Assembly: GCA_000507305.1 (NCBI GenBank)
Contig: DF240216.1
Coordinates: 5,658-69,657, forward strand
Direction: 5' to 3'
From: Breviolum minutum Mf 1.05b.01
Lineage: Eukaryota; Sar; Dinophyceae; Suessiales; Symbiodiniaceae
Length of the DNA: 64,000 nucleotides
Below the pieces are notes generated by a model. It did no database searches. It was not told where the DNA came from and worked only from the letters and a program-made list of their open reading frames with translations. A program made the position numbers and the translations under genes. Positions 35,613 through 47,601 of the stretch are shown one piece after another (within the stretch, counting starts at the first letter, position 1; each line of letters begins with the position of its first letter).

Positions 35613-38101
35613 GGCTTTCGGGAATCAAAAGAAACTCTTAGAAGCTGTGTTTGTTGCATTGGCATGGCTTTATGGAGGAGGGTTGCATGTGCCACATCTT
35701 TGGAAGAGAATGCCCAGGAAGAGCCTGTTTTTGCACCGCCCGAGCATGTGCAGGAGGAAATTTTCCTTAAAAGACATCCGAAACAGGAAAATTTTGAAAC
35801 TTGAAACTGCAGCTTATCGCGTGGCTTGCAGCTCCAATTCATGTCAGGATCACGACGAGCCCGATCCGCCCGGATTCCTGGAAACGGGAGCAGCTGCACT
35901 AGCTCCCTAAGCGGATGGCACTTCCTTTCCACATGTTCCAACATGAATGAGTTGCAAAATTTCAACCCCTCAAGTAGTCACTCTAGTCACTCTAGTCACT
36001 CTTTACTTAATCTTCACACCTGGTTGCTGGGATCTCATTCTCAGCTCGCCACTGAGGCCTGCGCCGGCCGCTGCGGACTATCGGGACAACGCCTTCACAG
36101 ATGGTCTGTAGCCCAAGCGCTGTGAGCTTTGGATAGGATCAGTTGTCATGTGGGAGCGAGGTGTGGCGCCTGAAGATGAACTTCCAAGAAGGACTCTCCG
36201 TACTGCAGTATTCCGAATATTCTGCTGTTTGTGCCGCTATGTATGACTCCGTGAAGTGTTTTGTGCCGTGCCTTTGTTTGGTGCACACTTAATGCCATGT
36301 CAATACATAACACGGTCATTTTGTCATGCTTGCAGCAAGCGCCACATTCTCAGTACTGTTCACGTCAAAGTCATGCATGAGGTATTCGCTTTGATCGTTT
36401 CCCTTATGTTTTACACAATCATTAGAAATTGGATGTCCAAAACGAAGAGAAGGAAGTTGAGCACTGCCAGCGCTCTTTCTTGCCACTTGGCAGTTTACCA
36501 GTGGGGAATGCTGCTTTGATTCTTCACCGTGAGATGGTCCATCACGTGGGACAAATCCTTGCTACTTGCCGAGGCACCCATGGTACCAGAGGAGTACGGA
36601 AAATCTCCGTTGCCGTGGATGCCTGGGACCAGTCTGGACCCCAGTTGCTGGAAGTTAGCATTTCCTAATTGCAAAACGAACAGGAACTAGCAGTTTTTAC
36701 ATTAATTTTGTTATTTTGTTATGTTACTTTGCATTTTCTGGGACATGAATTACATGACTTATGAATCCACTTTTTTTTGCAGAAAAAATCCAGGACTCCA
36801 GGACTCCTTCATTGCATTGTCCAGTTTGCCCAGCCAGTCCCATTGGCTCGTGAGGTCTGTGGAATCTGGAGTCCCTTCACCAAGCAGCGAGGCGCAGAGT
36901 TTTGTCGACGACTTTGCAGTCCAGGGGCCATTTAGCCGTCGATCTTTCATCACACCCAAATCACGCAGGCACGGCAGACTTGCGGCCAGGACTGCACTGG
37001 GACAGGGTTGAGTTGGCATGCCAGGTTTAGAGGCTGTGTATCTACAATCCCCTCGCGCAATCTCCCGGAGCCGCTTGAACACAAGAAAGGTGATCCAATG
37101 ACGTAGAGGCCGAACATGGAGAATTTTGGTGGCACGAAAGGCATCCAGCTGAGACCAATGAAATCGCACCACTTCAAGCTCAGCTGCGGAATGGTCGAGA
37201 AGGTCTCACAAAGAGTGGATTGCGAGAACGAATTGGCCAGGCGCAAGGAACGCAAAACGAATGAAGCTTTGCAAGTGTCGCAAAATGTCGCATGGAGAAA
37301 GGAGATAAAGGAGGGAGAGAAGGAGAAAGAACAGTGGCAAAGTTTTTTCCCCCCAAAAGAGACAGCTAATCGAGTGCAGAAGTAAAACCGCTCAGCCTTT
37401 GCAGAGTCCGGCATTTGCTTACTCAAACTATATAATTATATAATTCTTTCAAAATGCAAGACTTCTGCTGTTAAAAACTTCAAGTCCCAGTCAAGTTTCC
37501 ATTTTCTCCTCTCAAGTGCCAAAATGATACAGGTGCAAGTGGTACTGGAGGGTACTCAGTGGTGCTACATCTTGTCCTGCACGTCGTTGCATATTGTGTC
37601 TTGAGTGCTAGGAGCTAACCTGGATCCGAGGGCCATTGATTGGCCGCGGCTCCTTGGGACGTGTCTTCAAAGCTGTGGAGTTGGAAGATGGACATCTGAA
37701 CCATGGCCTTACCCAAAGGGGGGGGATTCCATCAAATTCCTGGTTGAGGTTTGACGATTTGACGGTTTGACCGACCAACACAGACCAGTAACATCCAGAA
37801 ACTATCATGCAGACATTGGGACAAGCCCATCCAAGTTGATTTGCTTTGCCGAGGACTGGTCGCATCATAGCTGTCAAGGAGGTGTGCAGTTGGCAAAGGG
37901 GGGTGACAGCTGACGACATATTTCATTGTACTTTCAGGGAAAGGATTATTCCGACTATGTGTGAATCCTGCCATGATTCTGGTGTGAAAAAAGCTTAGCA
38001 TCTTCAGAATATAGAAACGACACGAGAACTGTTTTGACATTTGCGGGAAAGGTTTCAAGCCGCTCAAGTGCCTTTTGTTTTTGGTGCTCGCACACATCGT
38101 C
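35613..38101. other. Region with only weak exon candidates
   Basis: Around 36530-36660 two + frames look partly coding (one contains DKSLLLAEAPMVPEEYGKSP). Around 36780-37010 another is Ser/Pro-rich. No motifs or phase-matched splices link them. A short tandem tcactctag repeat lies near 35980-36003. Confidence 0.3.
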
Positions 38102-38701
38102 ATGGCCCGACCTGTGCTTTTGCCAGTGCTTGGCGTGGTGGCAGCCGTCTACACAGCTAGCCTTGCCTTTGTGGGTACACCACAGGCCGCTCCTCGTGTG
38201 AGCCGAGTGCCAGCCCGTGTGAGCGCAGAGTACCTCGAGCGTCTTGGACCCAAGGACTCTGATGTGCCATTTGATCCAAGCGCTGCCACTGGTCCTGGAG
38301 CCAGTGTTGAGTTCAAGAAGCGACCCTTCGGCATTTTGCGTTACCAGCCAGGACAGAGCTTGAAGGGTGCTATGGCCATGGAGATCATCCCCAAGTCTCG
38401 TTATCCTGGTGACCCTCAAGGCCAGGCTTTTGCCTCTGGTGTCCAATCTGGTTGGGTGGTCACCTCCATCAACGGCCAGAACGTCCAGAATGAGGACTTC
38501 GGCAAGATCATGGACTTGTTGGATGATGAGGTGGCAGACCCTCGATTCTCCAAATCCACGGCTTTGGCATTGGAGAAGCAGGGCGGACGACTTGCAGAGC
38601 CGGCCGCTGCGCCATTGGCTGTGCAATTCAACTCCATCCCAGGCTACGTCTACAAGGGCGCTGAATTGAAGGAGGATGGCCAGGATGGCTTTGCTCGCTG
38701 A
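38102..38701 (+). CDS. Intronless, probably plastid-targeted PDZ-like protein
   Basis: A single uninterrupted frame of 199 codons from the ATG at 38102 to TGA at 38699-38701. Residues 1-24 form a hydrophobic signal-like segment (MARPVLLPVLGVVAAVYTAS) followed by LAFVGTPQA. A secretory signal followed by an FVxP-like motif is the bipartite leader typical of peridinin-plastid proteins. The mature part includes FASGVQSGWVVTSINGQNVQ, the glycine-rich strand-turn core of a PDZ-like domain (G-V-x-S-G-W-V-V-x-S-I-N-G), then a helix (FGKIMDLLDDEV). I infer a lumenal or stromal scaffold or chaperone-like protein; its ligand is unknown. An upstream in-frame ATG at 38075 would add nine residues (FLVLAHIV); I prefer 38102 because it gives a cleaner signal peptide. 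It is the best supported CDS in the window. Confidence 0.85.
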   Translation: MARPVLLPVLGVVAAVYTASLAFVGTPQAAPRVSRVPARVSAEYLERLGPKDSDVPFDPSAATGPGASVEFKKRPFGILRYQPGQSLKGAMAMEIIPKSRYPGDPQGQAFASGVQSGWVVTSINGQNVQNEDFGKIMDLLDDEVADPRFSKSTALALEKQGGRLAEPAAAPLAVQFNSIPGYVYKGAELKEDGQDGFAR

Positions 38702-39865
38702 GCATTCTTGGTGTGTGAAAGAGGCATATCAGCATATCTGTTTTCTTTTTTCATAATCATAGGATTGAAGTTGCCACTTCGGCCAACGATTTTGTAGTGC
38801 TGGAATCCGGTTTTTCTTTGCAAATCAGCAATGTCGCAAAAAGGGAAGACCTGCAGATTGCTTTTGTCAGGACTCCCGTCTTGAAATCAAGGACTTGTCT
38901 CATGATAAAGGGCTTGTTTCACTGAGAGGTTCCAGGGTACAAACGTGCCAACTGGCAATTTGGCTCAAGTTTTTCTGCTTGAAGATCAATTGATGGAAGC
39001 GTATGAGCAACTTTCTTTGCGACTTGCATTTACCAGACCTCCACAGAGGGTGAATCAGAGTGCGTCCAAACGACTGAAAATCCGTGAAGATCGTTGATCT
39101 TTGTCGCTTTTGAGATTTTCCCTCATTGCATTCTTCTTATTGGTTCAATTCACATGTGTTGCCGCCGCCCCTTGGGGCCTGACAAGTTGAAATTGTAGAG
39201 CATCCATTCATTCGATCCTGAGTTTAGGAAGTCTCGGAGTTATGGCCGCAGATGGCAGTTTTCCAAAAAAAGTGTGTACATCCTTTCTGAAAAGCCGACG
39301 TCTTCATGGGTGCAGCACCTGTTTGCTCACAGCAGCTGGGCTGCACCAAAACAACAGGTTCCTTGGGATATGGGCTCCATAACACATACAGGGAATTGTT
39401 GAAAGTATATTTTGTACATTTTCGTCCTTTTGTGCTGTGACTTTCAAAAGGAAAATAGCTGAAGTGGTTCAAGCTCCTGCGTGGTCTAAGCTCGGACGTT
39501 GTTTGAAATCACCGTTTTGCGTGAAAAACGCTTAGGTCGTGCTGCCGCGAGGACGGCGAAAAGCAAACAATGCCAAAGGCTGCCTTCTTCGACCTTCCAC
39601 AACCATCAAGATTTCATGAGAGTTTTCAAACGTCTTGTTTCTCGTTGGAAGTTGGAGCCCTTTACCATGCCTTTACCATCCCATAACTATCATTACTCCT
39701 TTCCCGTTTCAGTGCAGGATGAGCGCTTTCCAGAATTGAGGAGCTTTCAGGTGGGTGGAGCGTCAACATGCAGAAGCAGAATAGATAAGACAGAAAACAT
39801 TGAACTTTTACTGTATGAACTTTTGCAGGGATCAAATCCGATGTGCAGCATGCAGCATAATTAAA

Positions 39866-39913
<48 letters not shown>

Positions 39914-40241
39914 ACAGTATGGCAGGTTGGTGGTAGTTCCACAGCCTGCCATGAAACACCGGGTTTTCATGGTCACTCTCCGGTGGCGAACAGGAAAGTC
40001 ATGGCAACGTGCTGAGCTCCGCATGTTGCTTGTCATGGGCCTTGGGATCTCGATGCTCTCCCAGCAGCTCAGATGCACAGATCTGGGCTGTGGGCAATGC
40101 AGTTGTTTTTTGTGAAAAAAAATGTTACAACGGTACAACTCCAAAAACGTACAAAAACATCCTGAAACAGAACAAAAAAAGCGAAAACCAGGTGAAAACG
40201 TTACGATGTTTGCGCAATGTTGCGAGTTGTGAGGCCTCAGC
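38702..40241. other. Mostly noncoding, with one small exon candidate
   Basis: At about 39714-39752, between TTTCAG and GTGGGTGG, a short + frame reads QDERFPELRSFQ and could be an exon of the coiled-coil gene downstream. A GAT trinucleotide repeat lies at 39867-39914. Otherwise I see nothing; frames across the repeat give poly-Asp, poly-Met or poly-Ile. Confidence 0.35.
39867..39914. repeat. GAT trinucleotide microsatellite
   Basis: Fifteen or so perfect gat units. All six frames give homopolymeric peptide. Confidence 0.95.
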
Positions 40242-40370
40242 ATGGAGCAGATCCATGAGCTGCACGAGCAGATTTGGACTCTCCGACGGTTGAAAGATGC
40301 GGAAAAATCCAAAGAAGTCAACTCCAATCTCATCTCTACAAAAGACATTGTGGATATGAATGATTTTTAG
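40242..40370 (+). CDS. Coiled-coil exon or short ORF
   Basis: ATG at 40242, one base after a CCTCAG acceptor, opens 42 codons to TAG at 40368-40370: MEQIHELHEQIWTLRRLKDA then EKSKEVNSNLIS. It is strongly helical and charged with a heptad-like spacing (I, L, I, L, L), so a coiled coil is likely. A donor probably lies before the stop, making this an internal exon. The stop runs directly into the AGATAGGTAG repeat. Confidence 0.5.
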   Translation: MEQIHELHEQIWTLRRLKDAEKSKEVNSNLISTKDIVDMNDF

Positions 40371-40482
40371 ATAGATAGGTAGATAGGTAGACAGGTAGAT
40401 AGGTAGATAGGTAGATAGGTAGACAGGTAGGTAGGTAGATAGGTAGATAGGTAAACAGGTAGATAGGTAGATAGGTAGGTAT
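40370..40482. repeat. AGATAGGTAG microsatellite
   Basis: About 110 bp of tandem agataggt/aggtag units with a few aggtagac variants. The minus frames give Tyr/Leu/Pro/Ser/Thr-rich repeat peptide. Confidence 0.95.
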
Positions 40483-40527
40483 AGGACAGGATTGAATAGA
40501 AGAGGTGCGGGGAACAGCTTTTTTCAG

Positions 40528-40738
40528 GAGCTGTTTGGACTTCTTCAAGGCAGAACCCATCGAGCATTCTGCGACTTGCGGCCTGATCTTAGGCAAGCGC
40601 GGTGCAATGACATCCTTCGTTTCTTTGTTTCCGTGCGCTTGGCGTTTCTTCTTTTTGTGTGCCAGGACCAACCAAAAGCCTTGACGCAGACATGACCTCT
40701 GCAGATGCGCTGACACGCATGGGGCAGTTGATTTGCAG
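40528..40738 (+). CDS. Two phase-linked exons of an unknown protein
   Basis: Exon 40528-40592 follows TTTTTTCAG and ends TTAG/GCAAGC, a GC donor. Exon 40666-40738 follows GTGCCAG and ends TGCAG/GTGG. In the frame that joins them in phase the first reads CLDFFKAEPIEHSATCGLIL and the second GPTKSLDADMTSADALTRMG then QLICR. They are probably part of the gene carrying the coiled-coil exon at 40242. No family is recognised. Confidence 0.45.
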
Positions 40739-41186
40739 GTGGCTTCCAAAATATCAAAGTGTTTTGTTTTGTTTCCGCATGAGTAGATGTGTATACATTG
40801 TACACGTTCAGGCGCTGAAAACGCATGCTATTTTGAAATGTGCTCCAAAAAAAAACCTACATTTTTCAGCATGTTCACGGTGCGTGTCGAGTATGTCGAG
40901 TGTCGACAGGTGGGCAACATCGCAGGTTCCTCCGCTACAGATCTTTGTAGGTGTTGATATGGGATGGCTCCAAGCTGTTGAACTGCCAAAGACAGGGCAG
41001 CTCTCTTGTTTTGGCCGAGCACTCAGATGAGAGAGTTGGAAATCTTGAGAGGTTGGCTTGACGAAGGTCTGTGAAGGTTTACATATACTCGAAATTGCTC
41101 GAACCTTTGTCATGCTTCATATGCTTCCCTTTCAGAGCCATTTTGCTTTAAATTTAGAGTCTGGGAGTAGATGATGTTCCTTTCAG

Positions 41187-41345
41187 GCTCTGCTCAAGAT
41201 GGTGCTCGACGGCTTTGTGCATCTTGGCTTCCAGCGATGGGGGGCCATTTGCTCCTGATGTTCCACAAGCAAGATCATCTTGGACGTGGCCCAAAAGAAC
41301 ACTGTTCCTCATGTCGAGTTGGTGAAAGCTCTTTCAACCTGAGCA
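41187..41345 (+). CDS. Candidate exon(s), unknown protein
   Basis: After a CCTTTCAG acceptor one + frame reads LLKMVLDGFVHLGFQRWGAI and, beyond an in-frame TGA, continues IILDVAQKNTVPHVELVKAL. Both halves have good helical character, so two exons with a short intron between are likely. The join with the exon ending at 40738 is not in phase in this frame, so linkage is uncertain. Confidence 0.35.
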
Positions 41346-42443
41346 AAGTGTTCGTCGCCCAAGACAACATCCCACAAAATTACAGAAGCCGAGACAAGCG
41401 CCACTGTACCACTGCAAAAGTAGCGGAAGTATCACAAGACAAGACCTCTTGTTGGTCTTTGAGCCAAATAGCCCCAAAGCGCTCTCAGGAAACATCCATC
41501 AAAGATGGTTCAGTTCACCTTTCCTTTGCTGTTAGGATGGGCATGGGCGGAGGGGATCAAACTTGGGAAGCGCTAGAAGCGCCATCCATTCACAACACCA
41601 TCATGTTTGAGGTTATAGTCTAGTGTCAATTGTTGGATGCAAATGGATTTGAAAAAGTTTTTGAACCGTACTAAAGTACTAAACCTGCAGTGCCAGTGCC
41701 ACTCCACTCTGGATAATTTTGCACATGGTGTTTTCCATTTCGAGAGGTCACAGCTTAGTGCACTGCGCTTCCTTCCGATGATCATCGGTAGCAGCACCCA
41801 AACTTTTTATTTGGAGGCCAACGGGGAGCAACGGGCCGGGAGGGTCTAATCCGCTAGTTGTAGCAGCCTTGGCAGTTGGCGTATGCCTTTCAACCTCAGC
41901 TCAGACAGTGGCACTGCAGGCCTTTACTGGAGTGTTGGAGGATGACGAAGAATCAGAAACCAGCACGGTGAAAGATCGAACAATGCCCGGATCTTGAGGG
42001 TGTTTTGCGAACGTATAGAGAAGCACAGATGTGAAGCAGATGGATGGACTGATGAACCAGAGTAAATTCTGTAAACTCAAACGATTCTGTACTTCACGGT
42101 GCCAAACCCGGCCAAATCCTTCAAGGTTTGCCCAGACAAATGCCCTGGAAGATGCTCGGGGCCTCGAGGTTTGTGGAGACCTGCATGCCCAATCCTACAT
42201 TTTTGTACCCTTCCACTTGCATCACAGAAACACATCCAACCATCCAAAACACTTGTCCAAAGTCCAAACTTGTTGAATTTAGGTGTTGTCGGCGTGATGC
42301 CATAGTGTCACTATGTGTCACTGTCATGTTAGTGTCATTTGAACATTTTGAACATTTGACATCCTTTCAGATCCTTTCGACCCTTCTTTTTGCTCAAGAT
42401 CTAGGAAGCGACATCCTAAATTTAGGATGTCGCCCCGCGTCGC
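41346..42443. other. Spacer without a gene call
   Basis: No exon can be supported. Frames are short and lack motif or splice support. Confidence 0.4.
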
Positions 42444-45400
42444 ATGGTGCAGTCCCCAGCTCCAGTGCTTGGATGTTTACTGCTGATCCTGGCTGCAACT
42501 CTACGAGGTTTCGGGGGGGGAAAAAAAACACATTTTGTTTGAAAACGATTTGATGACTGGATGAAATTGCCCCAAAAACTCGCAAATCACAAGAAATTTA
42601 CGAAGTGAAATGAAATTTACGAAGGAAACTCCCACTCCAAGTTCCAACTTCGCAGTTCCAACTTCGACGCCTTGAGAGGCTGTTCTTATGAAGCTGATTC
42701 ATGGACCTATCGCCCTATTGTCCCCGCCGGTTCGGAGCAGCTCATTGCCACTACACCAGTGATCTATATGCAGCAGGTGCACCAGAACGGGTGGAATTTG
42801 GAATTGGTTTGATGTCATGAGGATAATATTGGGAAGTCGCAGTGGAAAGGGGGGATGCTTGCAACTTTTCAACTTTCCTTTTTTGAACCACACGCATATA
42901 TGAATCATATAAATGTTTTAAATGAGTAATTGAAAACTTTTCTGCGTCTTTGCTTTTTTGGAAACTCGGAAACTCTTCGAAGCGTTTCTCAGGTGCACTT
43001 CGGCACGGACGCCGGGAGCTTCTTGGCTGTGGCTCAGCTCCTTGGCTCCATGTCTCGTCTGAAAAACGAACAATTTCGACTTTTTTTGCTGATTCATTCA
43101 TTGTGTTCACTTGGTTTGTTTCATGGTTCCATATGGTTCCATGTAGTTCCATGTCATTTCTGATGTTCCATGTTTTTGATGTTCAATGGGTTTTTTGATG
43201 TTTTTTGTTTGTCAGCACCTTCATGGATTTTCATCGCCGAGGCAAAATGGCAGCCTGGTCTGGGAATTCAAAACAGGAGCTCGGATAAGATCCAGTCCGA
43301 CTGTGGCAGACAACATCATTTTTTTCGGCTCTGACGATGGGAAGGTTTATGCCCTCAATGCCAGAGGCAAAGCGGAATGGGATACATGAAACATACATGG
43401 CATGTTTATGAAACAGCTGAATGACTCGATGACATGTGCAGTCATGGATCCAGCAAGTTTTTGGCAAAGGCAGTGGACTTTTCTTTTCTCTTCATGCTTC
43501 ACATCGGCATCGTAGCATAGAAGCGCTTCTTATTGTGTAATCATGTGTCGGCACCTCTTTCATATCAGCAGATTGTTCACATGTTTGACACGTGCAGGTG
43601 GTGTGAAAGTCTGGGAGTTTGATGCTAATGCATCAGTGGAGACATGCCCCTACATCAACGAACGATGCATGGCTGAAAATTGAAGAAGTCAGATCGACAC
43701 TCGATGCATGGTGCGTCCATCCGAGTCTCTGATAGCGCTGGTAGGGGTCAGAAGGAAAGAGCCAAACATGTTTTTTGCTTTGTGTGCTTTTTTTCTCGTC
43801 AGGATTGGACATGCTATACGTTGGAGCTTCAAATGGCAAGATGTGACCTGTCTTATTTCCGTTTAGCTGAGAGGTTTCGGGGGCTAAAAATCGACAATAC
43901 CACACCAAAGAACCCATGGGCTTTGCAAGTTTCAAGATGAACGTTTGTTTACCCACAGCCGGGGATGGTCAGGACAAAGGCAGGAAATGATTTCGACATT
44001 TGTCTCTGAGCTCCTTCAACTCTTTGCATTTTTCCCTAACAGTGTTAGCTTTGGGGCCTTCGGCCATAGTAAAGCTCTTGGGGCAAAATGGCACGTTTGT
44101 CTTCTGGGATTCTTTGCGCAAATGGCTGTTGCCTCCCAAAAGGTTCTCTGGAGTGTTCTCCAACAGTTGCGTGAATTGTTGACATGTCTCAACCATACGA
44201 ATCCAGTCCACAGAACACGACCCATCATGTCGTTGCTGCTGGGGTATTCTTTGGGATTATTTTCATGATGGGCTAGAATTATACATGGTGATGTAACTAG
44301 GGATGATCATATTGTAGACCTCCATAAGTTTCAGCCCGTGAACCAACTTTTAGAAGTTGTGAAACTAGGAGCTCAGCGGAGAGCAACAAGAATTGTTTGT
44401 TCCACGAGACTGCCGGTCACGAGAGTCATCAAAGCCATGTTTCCTTGGGCGGCGCCTGACATGACAAGCATACAAAGATGTCCACAAAATATCATGTTTG
44501 GTTTGATTTTCTTGGCATGTCACCGCCACAGACAAGAACAAGGATTCTTGAAGAGTTTGACTGAACACCAACCCCAATCCTGGGATCATCAAACCCCATG
44601 TCGCCTTCCACTGCTAGGTATGCAGTGGATGTGGAGGCTGCGGTTGCACCATTCCAAACTTCCACCATGTAGACTTAAATTGGGCCATCTTGACTCCAGT
44701 GTTGAGAATGTTGGGGGACATGGATGTGGAAGTTGGAGGAATTGAAGTTGGATTCTAAGAATTCTTGAGAATGTGTAAATTGCTCCAGTTGGACTGTTCC
44801 CTATTATCAAAACTCCAAAACTCAATCCTGGGATTTGACTGATTTGACTTGTCTCTCCATGTTTATTGCAGGATGGAAAAAAGATTTGGGAGTATCAGAC
44901 TGGCGGTCCGGTGCGATCTTCCGCTGCCTTAAGTCAAAACCAGCGCTTCAATCAGGTGAGAGCTTGAGAGCCTGAGAGCTGAGATCTGGCAATGTGAAAC
45001 ACAAAGAAAATGAATGAAAATGATCATCAATATGACATAAATGACATAATGTGATACACAATGTGTATACACATCGGCTGCTTTTTCGTCGAAGATTTTT
45101 CAGATTGAGATGAGACATAGTTTCAAGCAAACGAGTAGAGCCCAGCAATGGCACACACATGCTGAATTTGGCGATTTCGCCTTGGGAGGTCTACTTTGGC
45201 TCCGATGATGGGTTTGTTTATTCAATATCTGAGAGTGTCTTGGCAAAACGTTGGATCCGGAAGATTGAGACATCACAACGTATCATTCGAACAAAATCTG
45301 AGGTCATGGTCATTTGGCATGGCGCTTCAATACATCCGGCCCAGTGAGGACCCAACCCATGCTCAGCTATGACCAGGACGGGGAGTAGAGAGATGACATG

Positions 45401-46481
45401 AGTCGAAATCGAACGAAAAACATTGAATCAAGTTGAAATCAAAAATCATCACAAATCCGGAGATGCCATGAGCACAGGGACACATGTTATTTTGGGAATG
45501 GATAGTTCGGCTTAGTGAAATGACTCCTGCTTCAGATGATTGATGATCGCCATCAATCCGTCATGTTCCATTCTTACTTCAAATCTTTGAATGAACAGAA
45601 CAGTTGAAGAAAATTCCATCAGGTGCTGTTCGGCAGTGGCAATGGCATTTTCTATGCATTGAGCGAACGACTGGGCACTCCGAACTGGCAGTTCGATGTC
45701 GGGTCTCCTATCTACACTTCCGCCTCTGTGCACCGAGGTGGGCAGGGATGTCTAGGAAGCGAAATGAGACCAAGAAAACAAGGAATCGAAATCTGAGGAA
45801 GCCACACCATGTTCCAGAGCTCATCAGAGCTCCACAGTTCCACATTCAGGTTTTGTGTACTTTGGCAGCGAGAACGGCAAGATGTACGCTCTCAACGAGT
45901 TAACAGGCGCCCTCATTTGGACCTACGATGCCTTCAGTCCAATTCGCTCCCCGAAAGTGCTTCGGTCGATTTCGGATTTGATATTCAAACACGGATTTTG
46001 CAGGGATCTTTTAACCTGACCTTGATATGACAGTAGTCTCAGTCGTCCTTCACCAAGGCACCTGCCATGGATGCAGGGCAAGTGTATTTTGGCACCGAAG
46101 CCGGCGTCTTGCATGCCGTCTCCGATTTGACCGGCGAGAAGAGCTGGGAATTTCAATCCGGAGCACCCATCTACTCTGCTGTGGTGTGGTATCTGAGCAA
46201 AAACAAGTGAGCAACTGAACAGATATTGAACAGTATCAGGCATGGTGAAACAAAGCACAAAAGATGACAAAAGCACAGATCGAAACAAACTCGAAACACT
46301 ACCAGTTTAGATCAGTTTAGCGCTTTCCAAAGCTCTGTGTGAACGATCGCAATGGTTGTTGCATGGGTCTTTTTTTGGATGTTTTGTGGCATGTTGCATG
46401 TTTGACCTAAGGTACTACAATATGATCTACTTTGGCTCGGACAAAATGTACCGATTGAAATCTAGCGGACGTTTAGAGTGA
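42444..46481 (+). CDS. Secreted PQQ-type beta-propeller protein
   Basis: Multi-exon gene. Exon 42444-42507 gives a classic signal peptide (VLGCLLLILAATLRG) and ends at a GT donor. Then come propeller blades with the PQQ-repeat core (V/I)YFGS-x-(D/N)G-x-(V/M)YAL and (I/V)W-(E/T)(F/Y): about 42993 (VHFGTDAGSFLAV), 43242-43380 (SLVWEFKTG, FFGSDDGKVYALN), 43601-43652 (VKVWEFDANAS), 43803-43840 (LYVGASNGK), 44872-44955 (KIWEYQTGGPVRSS), from 45189 (VYFGSDDGFVYSIS), 45623-45737 (VLFGSGNGIFYALS), 45850-45956 (VYFGSENGKMYALN), 46043-46188 (VYFGTEAGVLHAVS) and 46412-46481 (MIYFGSDKMYRLK, stop). The last four join in phase through GT-AG introns. About eight blades suggest a BamB- or quinoprotein-like propeller. 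Cofactor residues are not evident, so an enzymatic role is not claimed. At least one exon is missing after exon 1. Confidence 0.8.
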
Positions 46482-47601
46482 GGCTTAAGAGACTGTCCAT
46501 GGATCACTTCAGAAATCATTCTCTGAGGTAAATTTGCAAGACCATGCAAGGTTGCTGCATGACTTTTTCAGTTGTGATTCACGAGACTAGGACACTAGAC
46601 AGTCACTAGGTACCTTGTCTCATGTGTTTTTTGGAAAGCCTAGCACCTTTGCCACCACTCACTACTCATTATTCCTTGTTTGAAATGAATCGGTGACGTA
46701 ATGATCAATGATTGATCAATGGCGATGAGGGTGACGAAGGTGACAAAACGATCTTGGAAAAAACAGAGTAATTATCATGAAACGACCTACAGCTCAGCCT
46801 CAGGGTGGCATCACATTCCACAAAGTCACAAAGTCGAAAAGATTCGATAGGAAAGAGACTGAAAAAGAGATGCAGCATGAGCGCCGCAACGTCAGCCCAT
46901 AGAGCTCCCTTTTAGCGACTTCAGGGCACCTTGTGGAAATCAATTGAAGCGAAGGACACAACAACACAACGACACGACAGATGCGATTGGTTCATGTGTT
47001 GTTTGGTGCCACATTAGAAATCCAGGTAAAATCGCTTGAAGCGACTTGTATTTCCTGGTGGTTCCCATCGTTGCCGTCCTCAAAGAGGACTTCGCCACAA
47101 ATCGCGATCCAAAAGAAGTGTGCGAAGTCGATTCCAACATCCGACAGCCGAGCTGTCCTCCGGGAATTCGGATCGGAGGTATTTGCTGATTTGATTTTTG
47201 TTTGCTGTCCATGCTATCCCCAAATTCAGCGACAAATCTATGGAAACCTCATGGGGGGAAGTTTTTCGAAAAGCATGGGGAAACCTCGGAAGATGAGGAA
47301 ATATAAGAGAAAGAGGGGACTGATGGAAGGTACACAACATGTTCAGCTCACTGGTGGGGGAAGATTATGAAATTGAAAGCCAAACACGAAAATGCCCAAT
47401 GGTAGGAGTGCTGTAACAAGAAAGTTTAAGAAGCTTTAAGAAGATTTAGGAATTGAAGGAAGATGTAGGGAAATGAAATCCAATAACATCCAGGGAAATC
47501 TAGGAAAATCTCGAGTCATTTGCATCAAACAATCCATCAAACTAAGCATTTTTTGAAAAGTGTTGTTTGAATTTACCGTTGACCGGTTTGCTCCTGTGAA
47601 G
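46482..47601. other. Spacer
   Basis: Between the propeller stop codon and the first exon of the large gene I see no supportable gene, RNA gene or repeat. Confidence 0.4.

Noticed and set aside
37955..38626. 223-codon frame on the minus strand
   Set aside because: It is antisense to the well-supported intronless PDZ-like gene; its His/Arg/Leu-rich sequence is a shadow of that gene's codon use.
38949..38969. Another spliced-leader-like match (ATTTGGCTCAAG)
   Set aside because: Only about 15 of 21 positions match, it lies downstream of a stop codon and no coding frame follows, so chance is likely.
39662..40348. 228-codon minus-strand frame with a poly-Ile run
   Set aside because: The run comes from the GAT microsatellite and the rest shows no protein signature; + strand exons overlap it.
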